The notes beneath the pieces were generated by a model. That model was not told where the DNA came from, made no database searches, and worked only from the letters and a program-made list of their open reading frames with translations. Both the position numbers and the translations under genes were made by a program. DNA of 64,000 bases, taken from NCBI RefSeq assembly GCF_017562075.2, contig NC_054083.1, forward strand, positions 37,803,255 to 37,867,254, written 5' to 3'. This stretch comes from Anopheles merus. Taxonomy: Eukaryota; Arthropoda; Insecta; Diptera; Culicidae. Below, in pieces: positions 48,101 through 60,631 of this stretch (position 1 is its first letter; the number at the start of each line of letters is the position of its first letter).

Positions 48101-51100
48101 AACTGTACCACTGCGGACCATTGTTGATAAGAAATGGGTTTTGCAGCAAGAAAACACAGGCTCCCCCCTGCTTTAGGCAGCCGGAGGCCTAACATAGTTA
48201 GGTGAGCATGTCACGCAAAACACGTGGTACCCGGTTGAGGATGGTATTGAACGTAAGAAAAAAAAAGATTGTCTGCAAAAAAATCACAAATCGTTCGACA
48301 GACAGCGAAATATGTAGGAAAAAAAGAATTCATCCTTGTAGAAATAAAATTAGCAACAAATGAGGGGGGGGGAGGAAAAACACGGAGAGCTAAACACGAC
48401 CGCAATACAAATGGTGGAAGAAGTTTGACACTAATTATCCTGCTCGAAACGACAACACGCGAAACATTGTTGCTCTCAGAAAGGACGCTAAGGGACCAAT
48501 AATAATTCTGGCAAAAAGAGCAACCCAAGAACGAGTGGGGCGCTTCTCGGCTGAACTCCTTAGCTGACGGGAGTCCAAAGTACTATACGTCGATGTCTTA
48601 TTATTATTCGGTTAGTACTACTGCATCACAGGTGGGTTAGTGTTCGAACATACATAACATACACAATACAATTGTAGCGTTTTGACACAGACACACAGAC
48701 ACACATATACACATAACATAATTACAACAACAGATATGAGTCTAATAACATTACACATATATACATACACATACACACACACACATTCCGTATGACAGGT
48801 GGCATGCAATTATTTACAATTTTGCTTAGTATTTAACATAATAATGTACACAAATCACGTCTCTTAACCTTCCACTTTTCTGATTATTTGTATCTGTAAC
48901 AGTAATAACCTAAATACTAAATAAACTAGAATATCCTGATTTTTGCTATATGTTTGTGGGCAGTTTCTGTTTCAAGTATGATCTCTTGCAATGTCATAAT
49001 GCATGGATGAATTTATCAGTTTTAAAACAATCAAAATTTACCTGTAAAATCCGCCTTTTAAAATACTGTCTGTAGTTGCTTGTCAAATATAGTGAATTAC
49101 GGAAAAATTAACTAGAAAAAGAACCTCCTATCATTCTCTAAAACGGCTAAGTGCAATATTTAAACAAAAATAAATCCTAAGTTTCTATATGTGAGCCTCA
49201 CAAACATCTTCTCTTTTTGTAGTTTTTGGCTTCGTTTATTTGTGTATTTGCGATTAATATTCATGCAGAACAGTCCTGAATGATGGTAGACGAAGTATTA
49301 TTCACCAATGATGGGAGCACGATGATGACAGTCTGAGTGGCGCAGACTGGTACTTCTTGGGGTGGGGGCGGTTAGACACATACACGCACGCGTGTTACTA
49401 GCAGCTAGTAAGTACACATTGAACGCTGGGCAGGGGGGGGGGGGGGGAGGAATAGATTAAGAAGAGCGCAATATGGGATGGGAGACGAAAAACAAAACAA
49501 ACGAGTGTGGCAGCTAAAAGGGACTAATACGCGCGCTCTTGCAGATGGACGGACATTGGGAACGGGTGGGTGATGGAGTCGGGGAGAAGGTACTGGTGAT
49601 GATGGTAGGAAGGGGAGTTCGATCCAATTTGCTTCTTCTTCTTTTTAAACGGTTCGATAAGGCGCACGTACACTAAATCCATTACACATGTCCTTTATAG
49701 GAGTAGCGGGAGCATTATGTGGAACTGGAAGACTAGCTGTAGATAGCCCAAAACGAGCCCAAGTATTAGATCATCATGATAGCATAATCTTAGAACGAAA
49801 TAGGAAAAATTTACCATTGTTGGAAGAGATATAGAAACTGTTTCCTCACATAAAACAGTACTTTAATGGCTTCGATCGTCTTTCATGCAAATGATTTTTA
49901 TACAATTATTATTACATCGTTAATGTGATAGTTGCATATGATTATTAACATTGATCGTGCTACTTTAAACATCCAGGAAATTTAAACTTCAATAAAGCCT
50001 GATAAACCTTAGAGATCTTCCCGACATAGATCACCCAGTTAAAACAGGATTAATTTCCAGATTAGACAGTTTTATTCAATGGAATATAATTCAATGTCCA
50101 AACAAGTTATATCGCCACCATTTTTATACAGCAACATGTATAACAACATTGCCTTAATGATAGCAAACGTTAGAACAAACTCTTCCGTTCCCGGCGAATC
50201 CGCCACTAAACCTTCCTCGGAGGACATGTGTGCCAGGATAGAGGTGCCCGTGGCCTAACGCGCGAAAGTGAGCATGTGTTTGTGAGTGTGTGTGTGTGGG
50301 TGTGTGAGAGTGTATGTGTGCTTTTACCTGTTGACCATCAAACAGCAGCGATTGCTGCGGCCGGTTGGGCGAGTTACGTACGAAGATGACGGATTCAGTT
50401 TTTTCGCGCCGCGGACGCAAGAAGTCCATGTTGCGCGGTGTCACCTGTGCGCTTGCCAGTGGACTCGGCTGTCGCCCACCGTTCCCACCTTCCTTTGGTG
50501 TGCCGGCACTACCTCCTCCTCCTCCTGCTCCTCCTCCTACTCCTGTTCCTCTTGCACCTCCTCCGCCGTCCTGCTGACCGTGGCGTGGTGGAGTCTGTCG
50601 CGATGAGGAGGACGACCGCCGCTCGTCATCGCTGCCGGACGGATTGGTCAGCGAGAAGTTGGTCAAGATGGGCTCAAACTTGTTGCGGCTGCTGCGTGAA
50701 AAGATCGCACTGGAGCGCTGCTGCTGCTGCTGTTGCAAACCCTGACCACCACCACCACCGCCGCCACCCGAGGCCATTGATTTCGCGTCGGCAGTCGCTT
50801 CGCCCAGAATGGCCGAGTGGCGCTTGGACAGTGGGAAAAAGTCTGAATTTTCGCGCCGGAAGGCACGGGCAAAATTGAGCGGCAGCCGCGAGTCCGATTC
50901 TTGGCGTTTGTGGGCATTCTGCTGCTGCTGCTGAGACTGTTGCCCTCCCGGGCCTCTCGAGGGTGACGACGCCTTATCGAACTGCAACCGTTGGCGGGTG
51001 AATATTTCGTGCTTCACCTGCTCCTCCAGCCGGATCTTGTTGTTCATCTCCTCGACCTTGCGCTTCTCCGCGTACGCCAGGTTCATGCCATGGTGCGGGT

Positions 51101-54100
51101 AGGGCTTTTTCATCCCACAGGAGGCGGTCGAGTTGGCCAGCTCCTTGCGCGTTTTATTGTCGATCGCGTTCGGCGGACGGAGCCGGCCGTTCGAGTCGGC
51201 CGGCGAGTTGGAGGAGGAGGAGGACGTCTTGTCGGACATCGAGTGGCGCTGGGCCGCTTTCGGGCGCTCGTTCGACGGGAAGAACCGCTCGAAATCCCAA
51301 TCGCGCAGCAGGACGGCTTCGTCGCTCTCGGAGTGGGTGGTCGAGCCGGTCGACGCGGACGACGAGGTGGTGGTCGTTCCGAGGGACGGGGTTGATTTAT
51401 TGTCGAAGTTCTATACGATAATTTTGTATGAAAGGGGTGTTGGATTTTTTCGGGCTTTTTTTTCGTATGCAAAAATTTGTGATTTTGAGATTTAATTTTT
51501 CTTTACAAAACAACCGATCAAATTTAATCCTACACACACAGTCAAAAATAGCGACAAGTCGAGGACGGAAGGAGCATTGCCAAGTCGGCATGTCGGCAAG
51601 TCGCTATTATTATTATTATTATAATTTTTGAGGAGAGGGTGGAATGATTTTAATGAGAATGGAATATACAACACAGACCAATCACAGCATTAACAACACA
51701 TTACTTGGTCTGTATTGTACAAAGTGTATTATGAAACGTTGAGTGAATACGCGGAGAATGTGATCCAAGAGAGATGGAAGCATCATGACACGGGATACAC
51801 CACCAACGGGGAGAAGGTAAGACGACAGGGTGAGAGTGAAATGGAGAGGATCGAACAATATGCGTATAATACGTATAAATATATCAATAACAGATGAACA
51901 GATGGAGATCTATGTAAATGCTATATTACCGTCGACCAAACAAAACATTCAGTAGCTAAACGAATGCAACAGTGCCTGTGTGTTGCGGCGTGTCTAGTTA
52001 GTCAATGCTACGTACCACGAGAACATGAGCAATGGAGAGGGAGGAGGTTTGCGATTGTAGATTTCCCTTGTCAATCATTGTACATCCGCTATTTCTACAG
52101 TGTTTTGTATGTGTTTTTACTATTTTACGTGATAGGTCGAAAGAAATAATTCAAATATAAACGCGAATGTATGAAGATCACAAGCTACCTAAAACTCTAC
52201 AATGAAGGGGAGAGCGAATGTAACGCTTATGAATCTCACAGTACCGTCGAACGGATGAGCATCATGAGCCCCCGCGAGCAGGCTGCTGTCCAGGAACCAG
52301 TAACACTAAATAACACTAGAAACAAGCAGCAACAACGATGACGAACACAGCGCGAGCAATCCAAAAGAATTAAATGCAATAATGATTCGAACTACTCTAT
52401 CAAAAACAAATCGGAACTGTGTACAAACCACTACACCATTTGTATCGCACCACTGTTGTTTTGCGGGAAGGACGCGAGGACACTTAATACGATTGTAGTA
52501 TAAGAGAGCAACAAAATACACAAAAAGAGAGACACCAATTTGCATATTAGCAGCAGCAGCAGCAGTCACAACGCAAGCATTAACACACATTGGGTGGCAC
52601 AATTTGTTCCGTTCAACTGTGACACTGCACCAGCCTCGTGTTTCGTGTGCATTGAAGAAAAGCGGATGAGATTGCGCAGATGCTCTTCGTTGTAAGTGTC
52701 TGTTGTTTGTAAGAAAAGCGGAATAGCGCGCACATGGAACAGTTTTACCATGTAAATTTAGTTTGAAAAATCCGGATAAAATGTGTCAGTAAAAGCTGCA
52801 AATGTAACTGAATGAGAGGTTGCAGGCGCAAGACGTTCCAATCGACTTCGATTCGACTTCTATTCTACGCACGGGGACAGTTTATTCTTTGTTTTAGAGC
52901 TTCAGCTTTGCAGTGTCAACCAATTGGCTTTCTGTGGTGCATTACAATACTCCAATCGATTGATTTATGTTTTGCGATAAATTGTAAGAACGAAAGAGCG
53001 ACAGCGACGCAATAGAAATCAAGCAATAAAACCAAAATCAAACATAGTCATATGAACGAACTGTTGCTTTATCGGATTGGGTTTGAACATATAAACGATT
53101 TCGATATTTGCTCAGTTTTAACCATAATCAGCCCAAAAACAATAACATCGGTAAAAACAGAGGACTTAAATTAAACATTAAGGAAACGAACTGTGTGTAG
53201 GTATGTATGATGCAGTGGTGTTGTGTTTGCTTATGGGGCAGAGTAAACTTTATACAGAGGATACAACATGATATGAAAAGGATTTGTGGAGGAAAGGATG
53301 CACAGCCTAAACCAAACCATAAACCAAAAGAAGAAAATAACACTTTCTACCTGTGCGCTAGTCGAACGGAAATAGAACAAGGGAAATAGGGAAATATGAA
53401 AACACAGTTGTGAAAAACAAACGCACCAAAAAATGTCTCTAACTATCATACAGAAACTCAGCAGAAAGATAACCAAAACCAAACCACAACTAAATGGGTG
53501 CGTAAAAAAACAGTCAGCCGTATAAATATGCGATAAAACTTGCTCCTTCAAAAGGTGAAATGATAGAAAAGAAGTTCAATTTACTAAACAGTTCACGGTT
53601 TGCAGTTCGAAATTTTTCCACTTTAGATTCAAAATCTAACCACACATAAACGCGCGCGCGCGCGGTTGGTGGTATCGACAGGTAGAAAGAGAAAAAAGAG
53701 AAAGAGAATGGAACGTATCATAAGACAGATACTAAGCTACAGTGTGTGTGTGAGAGAGAGTTTCTGAATAAATGTATTAACAATTAACATTTTTTAACAA
53801 TGATGTTCGCTTTCAATAAACATATCGACTCAATGGAACTCAATCAACTCAACAATGAAACAACTGACGAGGAGATATAAAGACAGAAATAGGATGTTGT
53901 GTAAGTGTGTGGATGCAATTGAGAAAAATGACAATGCAGTACGAACAGATACATGAGCGCTAGACTGCAGCAATTGGGGACGATTTTGAATGAAAACTTA
54001 AGGAAGAAAACATTGATTTTGGTAAAGAACACAACTTCACCGAATTGTTAACAGTTTCAAAAAAAAAAAAAATACCGACAACAAAAAACGCAAACAAAAA

Positions 54101-57100
54101 CGAAAGCTATTAAAAGCTGTAAACAAAAGATAAGTTGTGTACATCTTCTTTCGTATAAAACATAGAATACACACAAGCATAAGACAATTCACAGTTTGAT
54201 AAAACAAATATACAAAAAAATAAACTAATCAAACGGATCGTAGAATAACCAAGTCACACATAGTTATTGATAAAAAAGAAACAATATACGAGTCCGATTA
54301 AGAGCTGCAAAATAAAAACTAGCACACTCCTGACGATGATGGTAATAGAGATGAAGAAAGTGCAAGAAGACAAACCGGAACAACTTTACACGAGTATGTA
54401 TAAAAATAATACTAAAACACAACGCAGATATGTAGAGGAGGAAGGTAAAGAACAGAAGTAAATAAGACAATACCGTAAATGAGTAAACAAAAACAAATGG
54501 CTAATTGATGAAAAGATGCACAGTGTTTTGGCCACTTACCCGCTTGATGAGTGTCCCGTCGCCCTGCGCGTCATCGTCGTCCGGCGTTGGTGGTAGTGGT
54601 CGGTTCGGGGGTCCACCACCGCCGCCGCCCGGTGGCGACAGGACACTGGCTCCGCTGGCACCGCCGCCACCGCCGCCCGCCGGCGTACTCGACGACGACT
54701 GATTGTTCTGGTCGGATTCGGCGAGCACTCCCAAGCCACCCGTCCTATAGGAAAATTCGGGACTGAACATAACGGAAATCCAAACCAAACGAGGGAAAAC
54801 AAAAAAAAAACGGAAGAAAAACGGGGAAGGACAGAGAGGCGAAAAACAAAACCAAGGAAAGAAGAAAAACGAAAGAATGGGAAATGGTAACGCAAAAAAG
54901 ATGGCAGAAATAATGAAACGAGATGGGATGAAAAGATGATAACATGAAGGTGAGTTTAAGTAACAGTTAAGCAAATAGCAAATTTACGAAATAATTAATC
55001 GCGATCAATTCAAACAGGAAACAAAGGTTATAGGAAATTGTAGAAAACAGGTAAAAAGTAAAACACAACAGATACAAATATGAAAAGTAAAGGAAGCGAG
55101 TAGAGTAGGGTGAAAGATAGACATAACAATGATATATGGTTAGTGATGAGCGATGGTCGTAATGTGTTTTGGTTGTTGTTTATATTAACTGCCTGATGAG
55201 AAACTAAGCCTTAATGCTCTCTGCAATGCTGTGGTGGTCATATCATTGCACTGCACACTTCCAATAGAACGGTAAGTTAAGCTGTTTTTGTAAAATTTGA
55301 CAGTCTGACGGTTGTAGCGAAGAAAACTATTTTCGAAGCCGAAATTAAAATAAAAAGATTTAAATCAATCATGAATTACAACATTTATCCATTAGTAGGT
55401 ACAAAAAGGGGAATAAATCATAGTTAGATCGACACTGAAGGCTACCTTTAAGGCAAATATGCCCCACAATATGCTATTACAATACAATATAATGTACAAT
55501 ATCAGTATAAAACTGTCAAAGATCAAAAGGCTATAGTAATTATTAGGCAATTATTGTTAATTTCAAGATCCTAAATATACAAAACGAACAGGAAGTAGTG
55601 TAGTGCAATGGCATAAACCTCATAGCATAAGCGCATGTTTTGAAATAAAACGTATATAGAATTTCCTTTTGATTTTCGCCTTCCCTCCAAACATACACAC
55701 GCGCGCGCACGCTCGCACAAAGCAACCGAAGCTTCGCTCCGTGATAAATCACTCACACACCACACACGCCAGCGTCAGACAGCGCATACTTACAGTGGCA
55801 TCGGTGGATCGCTGGCCAGAAGCGTGCCGTCGTTTCGTGTTCGGCCGTTCGGTTCCTCTGGTTCCGAGTCCGAGTCGGAGCTTTCGATCGGATCGAGCGG
55901 ATTGATCGGTTGCGGATGATGGTTATTGTTATTGATGTTGCCACTAACGCCACTGCCGCCGCCGGCCCCATTGCTGCTGTTATTGTTGCCGTTCGGTGCG
56001 ATGGCGGGCGCCTTGCCGACGCCGCTGGCACCAACCCCACCTGCACTGACCTGCTGTTGCTGCTGTTGCGATCCGGGCACGGGCGGTCCGGGCTGGGGCC
56101 GATTGTTCCGCGGCGGTGCCTCCGGCTGCGCTTGCTGCGACTGCTGCGGGGGGGAGGAGACGCCCAGTTCGTTTAGTTGTGCGGCCAACATGTCCAGTTC
56201 CTTTTTTTTTTTTTTTTTGGGGCATGTGCCGGGGTTAGCCAGGCCAGGTAAGGAAATGTTTGGGGATTTGGGGTTTGCGGTTTGTGGTTCGAGGTGGTTC
56301 GAGGTTGTTGGGACCCCCGTTTGAGCCCGTTTGAGGCCGAGTGGGAGTCACAACCACAGGTGTGTGTGAGTGGGGTTTTTTAGGGATTACAAAGTGCCGA
56401 AAGGGATTGCGGGAAGTGGGATGTGAATTCGTCGCACCAAAGGTTGGAACGTTGTACAGTAATAAGGATTGTAGTGTTTTTTTTTGTCATTGTCATAATT
56501 ATTATTGCCAAAAGAGTGGCAAACAGGACGACGTACGAGTAAGAGAAATTCAAGAATCAAGAACCATTGAGAACAATTGTTTGAATCCGTGCCGCGATGC
56601 GTTCAACAAATGACACGCAAACCGGGCCAAACAGGGACACATAAGGGTAAGGGAGTTGGGGAAGAAAAATGAAACAAAAAAAGGGTGTAGAGAAAAATCA
56701 CCGATTAATATTGATTGCATGTGGAAGTGCTTACGATGCTTTTTGTTGGTGTGATTAACAACTAAAGACTTTCAATTAGAAGTTTGTTCGAGCAAATAAT
56801 TCACTCGATACCAATTTCGTTAAAGCACATCAGTGGTCAGCCAAAAACAGGAAGCACCGAAAATCGGTATAAATGATAGAGGAGCAACATAGAATTGCAA
56901 GCATTCAAAAACTAAAGATTGACACATCAAACTTCAATCACAATCAAAAAAATGGTTTAATATTGTTAAAACAGTTTGTTAATTCATAGCATAGCAGCGA
57001 TTTCATTACACTCGCAATCACTTGTCATTATCGAAAGCAGCAGATGCAATGCATGCTGATCCGTCGAACTAGTTTTTAATGTTTACACGCTTATGATTAA

Positions 57101-60100
57101 CACATCACACACATAACATAGGTTAACTCTCGCTTGGTTGTGTTAAAATTGGAACAAAAAAAAAAGAGTAAGCGTTTTAAAACCGAGGAAGGATTAGGTA
57201 AATTATTAGAAAGTATAGTTAATAGACATTGCCATTGTTAGCGGATTATCTTCTGTCGAAGATGCATCGTTCATTTTGCTCAAAGTGATTCTTTTCATCT
57301 CGTCTTATCTCGTGCTTGCTAGTCGTATGCTCATAAGCAAGTCAGTTTGCATGCGTAAGGATATAATTGCATAAATATGTCTTACTGTTGTTCATTTTTT
57401 ATAGAAACGGGATAGTTCTTGAGCGTAATTTAATTTGTTTTTGTGTCCTCAAAACGTTTAGTGCATTCTGATCGTACATTTTGTGAGTTATTGAACAACA
57501 ATTGTCTATGAAAGTCGTATATTTTCCACTTGCTTGTTTTAGTGGCAAGATGTCGTGCGTCCGATTTAACGTAAATCAATATAGTCCATACATCAAGTTA
57601 AGTAACACGCAACACAAAGCGAGACTAGCACAAACATAGAAAACATAGAAAGGCTGGCCTTGCAGAACAAGCCGGAAGAACAGGGACTTAGGCGTAGTAA
57701 CAAAAGCGTTCACAAAGCCCGGAAGGAGGAGCTCTCTTAAGGTAAACACTAAACAGGGCAATAACAACAGTGCAATAAGGAAAGGATAGAAGCTTTATGC
57801 GACAATAGGGAGATAGAGTAAAAGCGAAAAATGACCATAGCTTACCTCAGGTCGTCTCGGTGGCAGCTGTAGTAGTAGTGCGGGACGTAGTAGTAGTAGG
57901 CGCGGTCCGGTAAGGGAAAGAACAGAGCCAAAATACACCATAGAGAAAGGGTTCGCAACCGCACAGCACCGTCAGCGCAGCAAAACGGTACAAACGAATC
58001 ATGCCGCGATCAACATCAACAACAACGAGAACGCAGCAGCATACACAGCAACAATAGCGCAGGAATGGTAGGAAAGGCGATGAGGGTGGTGTAAGATCAT
58101 CGTTATTTCAAATCAATCGTATGTACAGTACAGCCCGCCGGGGCGAGAATCGGATTCCGATCGGTTGCGTTTTGTGTGGTATTGTATGGTTGCAGGTGTG
58201 TGTGTGTACATCGGTGGTGTACGTGTGTTGAGAAAACAAATAAATAGAGTTTAGTGACATGTAGCATAACATAAAAAAACGTGTGCAGACAAAAATCATA
58301 CACAGAGTGGTTTGGTTGGTTTCGTTCTCCCTTCGCAAGAAATTGTGTTTCGTAGTTAAAGTGTCCACAGTGTTACAAATGGGGTTTGTGAGGGAGTGTG
58401 TGCTAATTGCAGTGCAACATGAACAGTGCAGTTTTGTGTGAGAAGATCAATTTTACATCCAGCGTGTGAAGGGCGTATTGTGCTGAATACGCCGCATTAT
58501 TTGCAAAACAATCGAAAGGAAATTAATAAACGTAGACATAAACAAACATAAAATTTTGATGGATTGGTGTGTTTTGCAAATCGCGGTTCTATATGTACAA
58601 AGATACTGTGCTATTTCGTGAGCAGAGCGAACTAGGTCTTTGGAAACAAACAACAACAACAGGAATATCACATGAAGCTAAACCATAACAACGGCAACGA
58701 TGGTGGTTACCGTTTAACATAAACGCTAGAATTTGCTAAACATTTAAAGACTGCGTTTTGAGCAGCGAAACGATAAACAGGAAAGCAACAAACGACTAAC
58801 GTGACGCTACACACAGATAAGAAGCTAACATACATAGGAGAGAACATTGTAACAGTGTGGAGAAGTTGGTCTACGGTGCCCTAAGCGTCCGACAGTATAT
58901 GTTCCGTCAAAGTTCCGTTTTTCGTTTTGTTCAGTAGTACGATCGTATTGCTGTGGGTACGATCCGCTCCCCAAGCACACGATATCTGTCCGATGTCCAT
59001 GCTCATCTGTTCATATGAGTCAGCCTTGCACAGTGTACAGGGGTCGCGCGTCCGCTACTTACCACTGGTTTGAAGAAGTTTTGCTGATTGCGCGCCGGTT
59101 GCTGCGGCGTCTGTGACGATGGCTGTTGCGGCTGGGAGGACGAGCCGCTGCCACTGCGCGGTGTCGGTGGCAGAGGTCGGTTGGCGTTGCTGTTGGCCGG
59201 CGGGTCCGGCACCACTATGAGACGCTGGGGCAGCTGCGGTCTCGACGGTGGACCCGGTTCCTCCACCGGTTGCGGTTTACTTCGCTCGTCACGCTGCAGC
59301 AACATGGCACAAAAAAAAGTGAGAAAACATTGTACGATCAGACACGAGTGCATTAAAACCAACGATGAAGGACCGGTCTCCTCTTACAGGTTGTGGTTTC
59401 TGATTGCGATTCGGTGGCTGCTGCTGTTCGGCGTTCTGCATTCGGCCCTCCTGTATCTGGTGGAACGTACGCCGCAGCGTATCGTTGCCCGGCGCCTGTA
59501 TGATGGACGACGGCTCGCCGGCCGTTTGGCCGTCGTCGTCGTCGTTTTCTGATCCGGAGTAACGATAGTCGTCGCGTTCCTTCTCCTGCTTACGCTTCTT
59601 ACACCTAAAAATGAAAGAAAAAGAAAGGGTTTTTAAATGGAGGTTCAGAAACGCGACGGCGCGCATCCTTTTGTACCTATCGATATGATCTTTAAGCTGT
59701 ATTCTAACTTGTCTTTCTGTTGGTTGCTCTTTGATGAAGGGATGCTTCAGTAACTGCTCCGTGTAAGGCCGTTGGTGGTAGTCTTTCACTGCAAATGTAT
59801 CAACCCGCACGCATGATTAGCAACAATTCGCGGGACATCCTCTGCTCGGCCCACTTACCCAGCACCGTATCGATGAAGCTGTGGAACTTCTTCGACCATT
59901 TCTTCGACTTCATGCGCGGTGGCGGATTGCGCGGGATTAAGAAGAGCGCACGCATCGGATGGAGATCGCACAGCGGTGGCTGCGACTCTGCCATCTCGAG
60001 CGCGGTAATACCTAGTGACCAGAGATCGGACCGGTTGTCGTACGTCGCGTCCCGGTTTTCATCACAAGCTATGACTTCCGGTGCCATCCAGTAGGGTGTA

Positions 60101-60631
60101 CCTGCGGGTGGAAAGCGCAAAAGATAAGAAATTGTTAGTTACATTCTCACACACTCTATTCATCGCCACATCTCCTCGCCACCTACCGATGAACGTGTTC
60201 CGCCGGCCGATGGTTTTGTCCAGCTGGGCCGAGACACCGAAATCGACCAGCTTCACCTCGGCATTGTCGGTCAGCAGCACGTTCTGGCCCTTGATGTCGC
60301 GGTGTATCACCTTGTTCGTGTGCAGGTAGCTCAGACCGCGCAGAATCTCGCGACAGATGTACGCGATCCACTCCTCCTTCAGGCTCTGGCCCTTGGTCGA
60401 TTTGACCAGATCGGTGACGGAACCGGCCCCGCAGTACTCCATCACCAGCCAGAGCTGGTCGTCCTTGCCGGCGGGCGTCTTTTTGATAAATGCACCATAG
60501 TACGTGGCAATGTTGCGATGGTTGGAATATTTCTTTAATACGTTGATCTCCAGTTTGATTTCCTCCTCCTCCTCCTCGGTGACGTCCATCACCTTAATGG
60601 CAGCGAGTTGTCCAGTCTTTGTGTGGCGACC
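44038..60631 (-). CDS. msn: Misshapen, GCK-IV (MAP4K4/TNIK-like) Ser/Thr kinase, 5' end outside window
   Basis: Misshapen acts in JNK signalling, dorsal closure and photoreceptor axon guidance, partly through the adaptor Dock/Nck. Exons in transcript order, all GT-AG with consistent phase: 60187-60631, 59859-60101, 59677-59788, 59388-59604, 59063-59293, 57846-57866, 55794-56200, 54540-54744, 50328-51410, 47295-47423, 45270 to about 46055, 45044-45199, 44795-44965, 44574-44723, 44295-44504 and 44038-44211 (stop TAG 44038-44040). This is roughly 1580 codons. The order is kinase domain, charged coiled segment, long Gln/Gly/Ser/Pro-rich linker, and CNH domain, as in the family. The glycine-rich loop and the start codon lie in exons beyond the right edge. 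The conserved ends of both domains make the call firm; linker exons may be alternatively used. Confidence 0.95.
45270..46055 (-). CDS. msn: msn exon joining linker and CNH domain, 5' border uncertain
   Basis: Open on the minus strand up to 46127, but no AG lies before that point near a pyrimidine tract. The nearest in-phase acceptor is after CCAAACCAG, giving a start at 46055; other phase-0 AGs exist further in. The first part is Asn-, His-, Gln- and Ser-rich. The last 70 residues include FGFGAQSGG, RRESHVNVNVTPTSH, and the start of the CNH domain, FNSEILCAALWGVNLLIGTE, ending DRSGQGK before gtaagc. Confidence 0.75.
46128..47294 (-). other. msn: msn intron
   Basis: AT-rich with A-runs on the plus strand. 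No exon-like frame is seen apart from the uncertain acceptor of the exon at 45270. Confidence 0.6.
47295..47423 (-). CDS. msn: msn linker exon (VLPDLLSQ)
   Basis: 129 bp, acceptor gacgcag, donor gtaagtg, phase 0 on both sides. It encodes a Ser-rich segment with SSVLPDLLSQASP and RHDKSASEE, which resembles the conserved block before the CNH domain in GCK-IV kinases. Confidence 0.85.
47424..50327 (-). other. msn: msn intron with homopolymers and simple repeats
   Basis: Contains a G run at 49433-49447, CA/GT repeats at 48680-48790, and no supported exon. A GC-richer segment at about 48520-48600 and one at 49270-49400 look more conserved in composition but have no paired splice sites with open frame. 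Confidence 0.5.
50328..51410 (-). CDS. msn: msn large linker exon
   Basis: 1083 bp in phase 0 on both sides, so optional use is possible. It includes LLRDWDFERFFP, a charged coiled-coil stretch AEKRKVEEMNNKIRLEEQVK, polyglutamine, polyglycine and RREKTESVIFVRNSP. Several GC-rich simple repeats within it make length polymorphism likely. No enzymatic domain. Confidence 0.9.
51411..54539 (-). other. msn: msn intron, strongly A-rich on the plus strand
   Basis: Strand-asymmetric: the coding strand is T-rich. A (CG)n stretch lies at about 53651-53663. No exon found. Confidence 0.6.
54540..54744 (-). CDS. msn: msn linker exon (Gly-rich, second PLPPTP)
   Basis: 205 bp, acceptor tcctatag, donor gtaagt. 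Encodes Gly- and Ser-rich sequence and NRPLPPTPDDDD, a second SH3-type motif. Phases fit both neighbours. Confidence 0.88.
54745..55793 (-). other. msn: msn intron
   Basis: A-rich plus strand, no exon recognised. Confidence 0.6.
55794..56200 (-). CDS. msn: msn linker exon (LDMLAAQLNEL)
   Basis: Starts GAA-CTG-GAC (ELDMLAAQLNELG), a short amphipathic helix, then proline-, glutamine- and asparagine-rich sequence, ending with an acidic cluster SSDSDSEPEEP. It ends in phase 2 before gtaagt. The acceptor is unusual: 17 A residues precede the AG, with a branch-point-like CTAAC at 56234-56238 on the minus strand. Confidence 0.85.
56201..57845 (-). other. msn: msn intron with A17 acceptor tract
   Basis: Begins (on the minus strand) after the microexon and ends in the 17-A acceptor at 56202-56218. 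No other feature recognised. Confidence 0.6.
57846..57866 (-). CDS. msn: msn 21 bp microexon
   Basis: Between acceptor tactacag and donor gtaagc, 21 bases encode LPPRRPE. It is phase 0 on both sides, so it can be included or skipped without frame change, and adds a basic proline-rich stretch. It falls in a 2.9 kb interval between larger linker exons. Its proximity in sequence type to the following EELDMLAAQLNEL exon supports it. Confidence 0.65.
57867..59062 (-). other. msn: msn intron
   Basis: AT-rich, with a CA/GT repeat near 58195-58205. No exon recognised. Confidence 0.6.
59063..59604 (-). CDS. msn: msn linker exons with the first PLPPTP motif
   Basis: Two exons (59388-59604 and 59063-59293). 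The first begins CKKRKQEKERDD and carries an acidic ENDDDD stretch. The second is proline-rich with NRPLPPTPRSGSG, a PxxP site of the kind bound by SH3 domains; Misshapen is known to bind Dock/Nck SH3 domains through such motifs. The same motif recurs in the exon at 54540-54744. Confidence 0.9.
59677..60631 (-). CDS. msn: msn kinase-domain exons
   Basis: Three exons (60187-60631, 59859-60101, 59677-59788) encode the kinase domain from just after the glycine loop. Visible elements: the ATP-binding lysine in AAIKVMD, the helix-C glutamate in EIKLEINVL, the catalytic loop VIHRDIKGQNVLL, DFG in KLVDFGVSAQLD, the activation segment with GTPYWMAPEV (split by the intron at 60102-60186), and DLWSLGITALEMAE. 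All residues needed for catalysis that fall in the window are intact. The domain ends with HPFIKEQPTERQVRIQLKDH, followed by a basic, acidic coiled segment (KKRKQEKERDDYRYSGSE) in the next exon. Confidence 0.97.

Noticed and set aside
50154..50327. Extension of the large msn exon to a stop at 50154
   Set aside because: A donor gtaaaag at 50321-50327 ends the exon in phase 0 and the next exon fits; the extension is His/Thr repeat read from intron.
50990..51495. Plus-strand frames over the large msn exon
   Set aside because: Low-complexity shadows of a biased coding exon.
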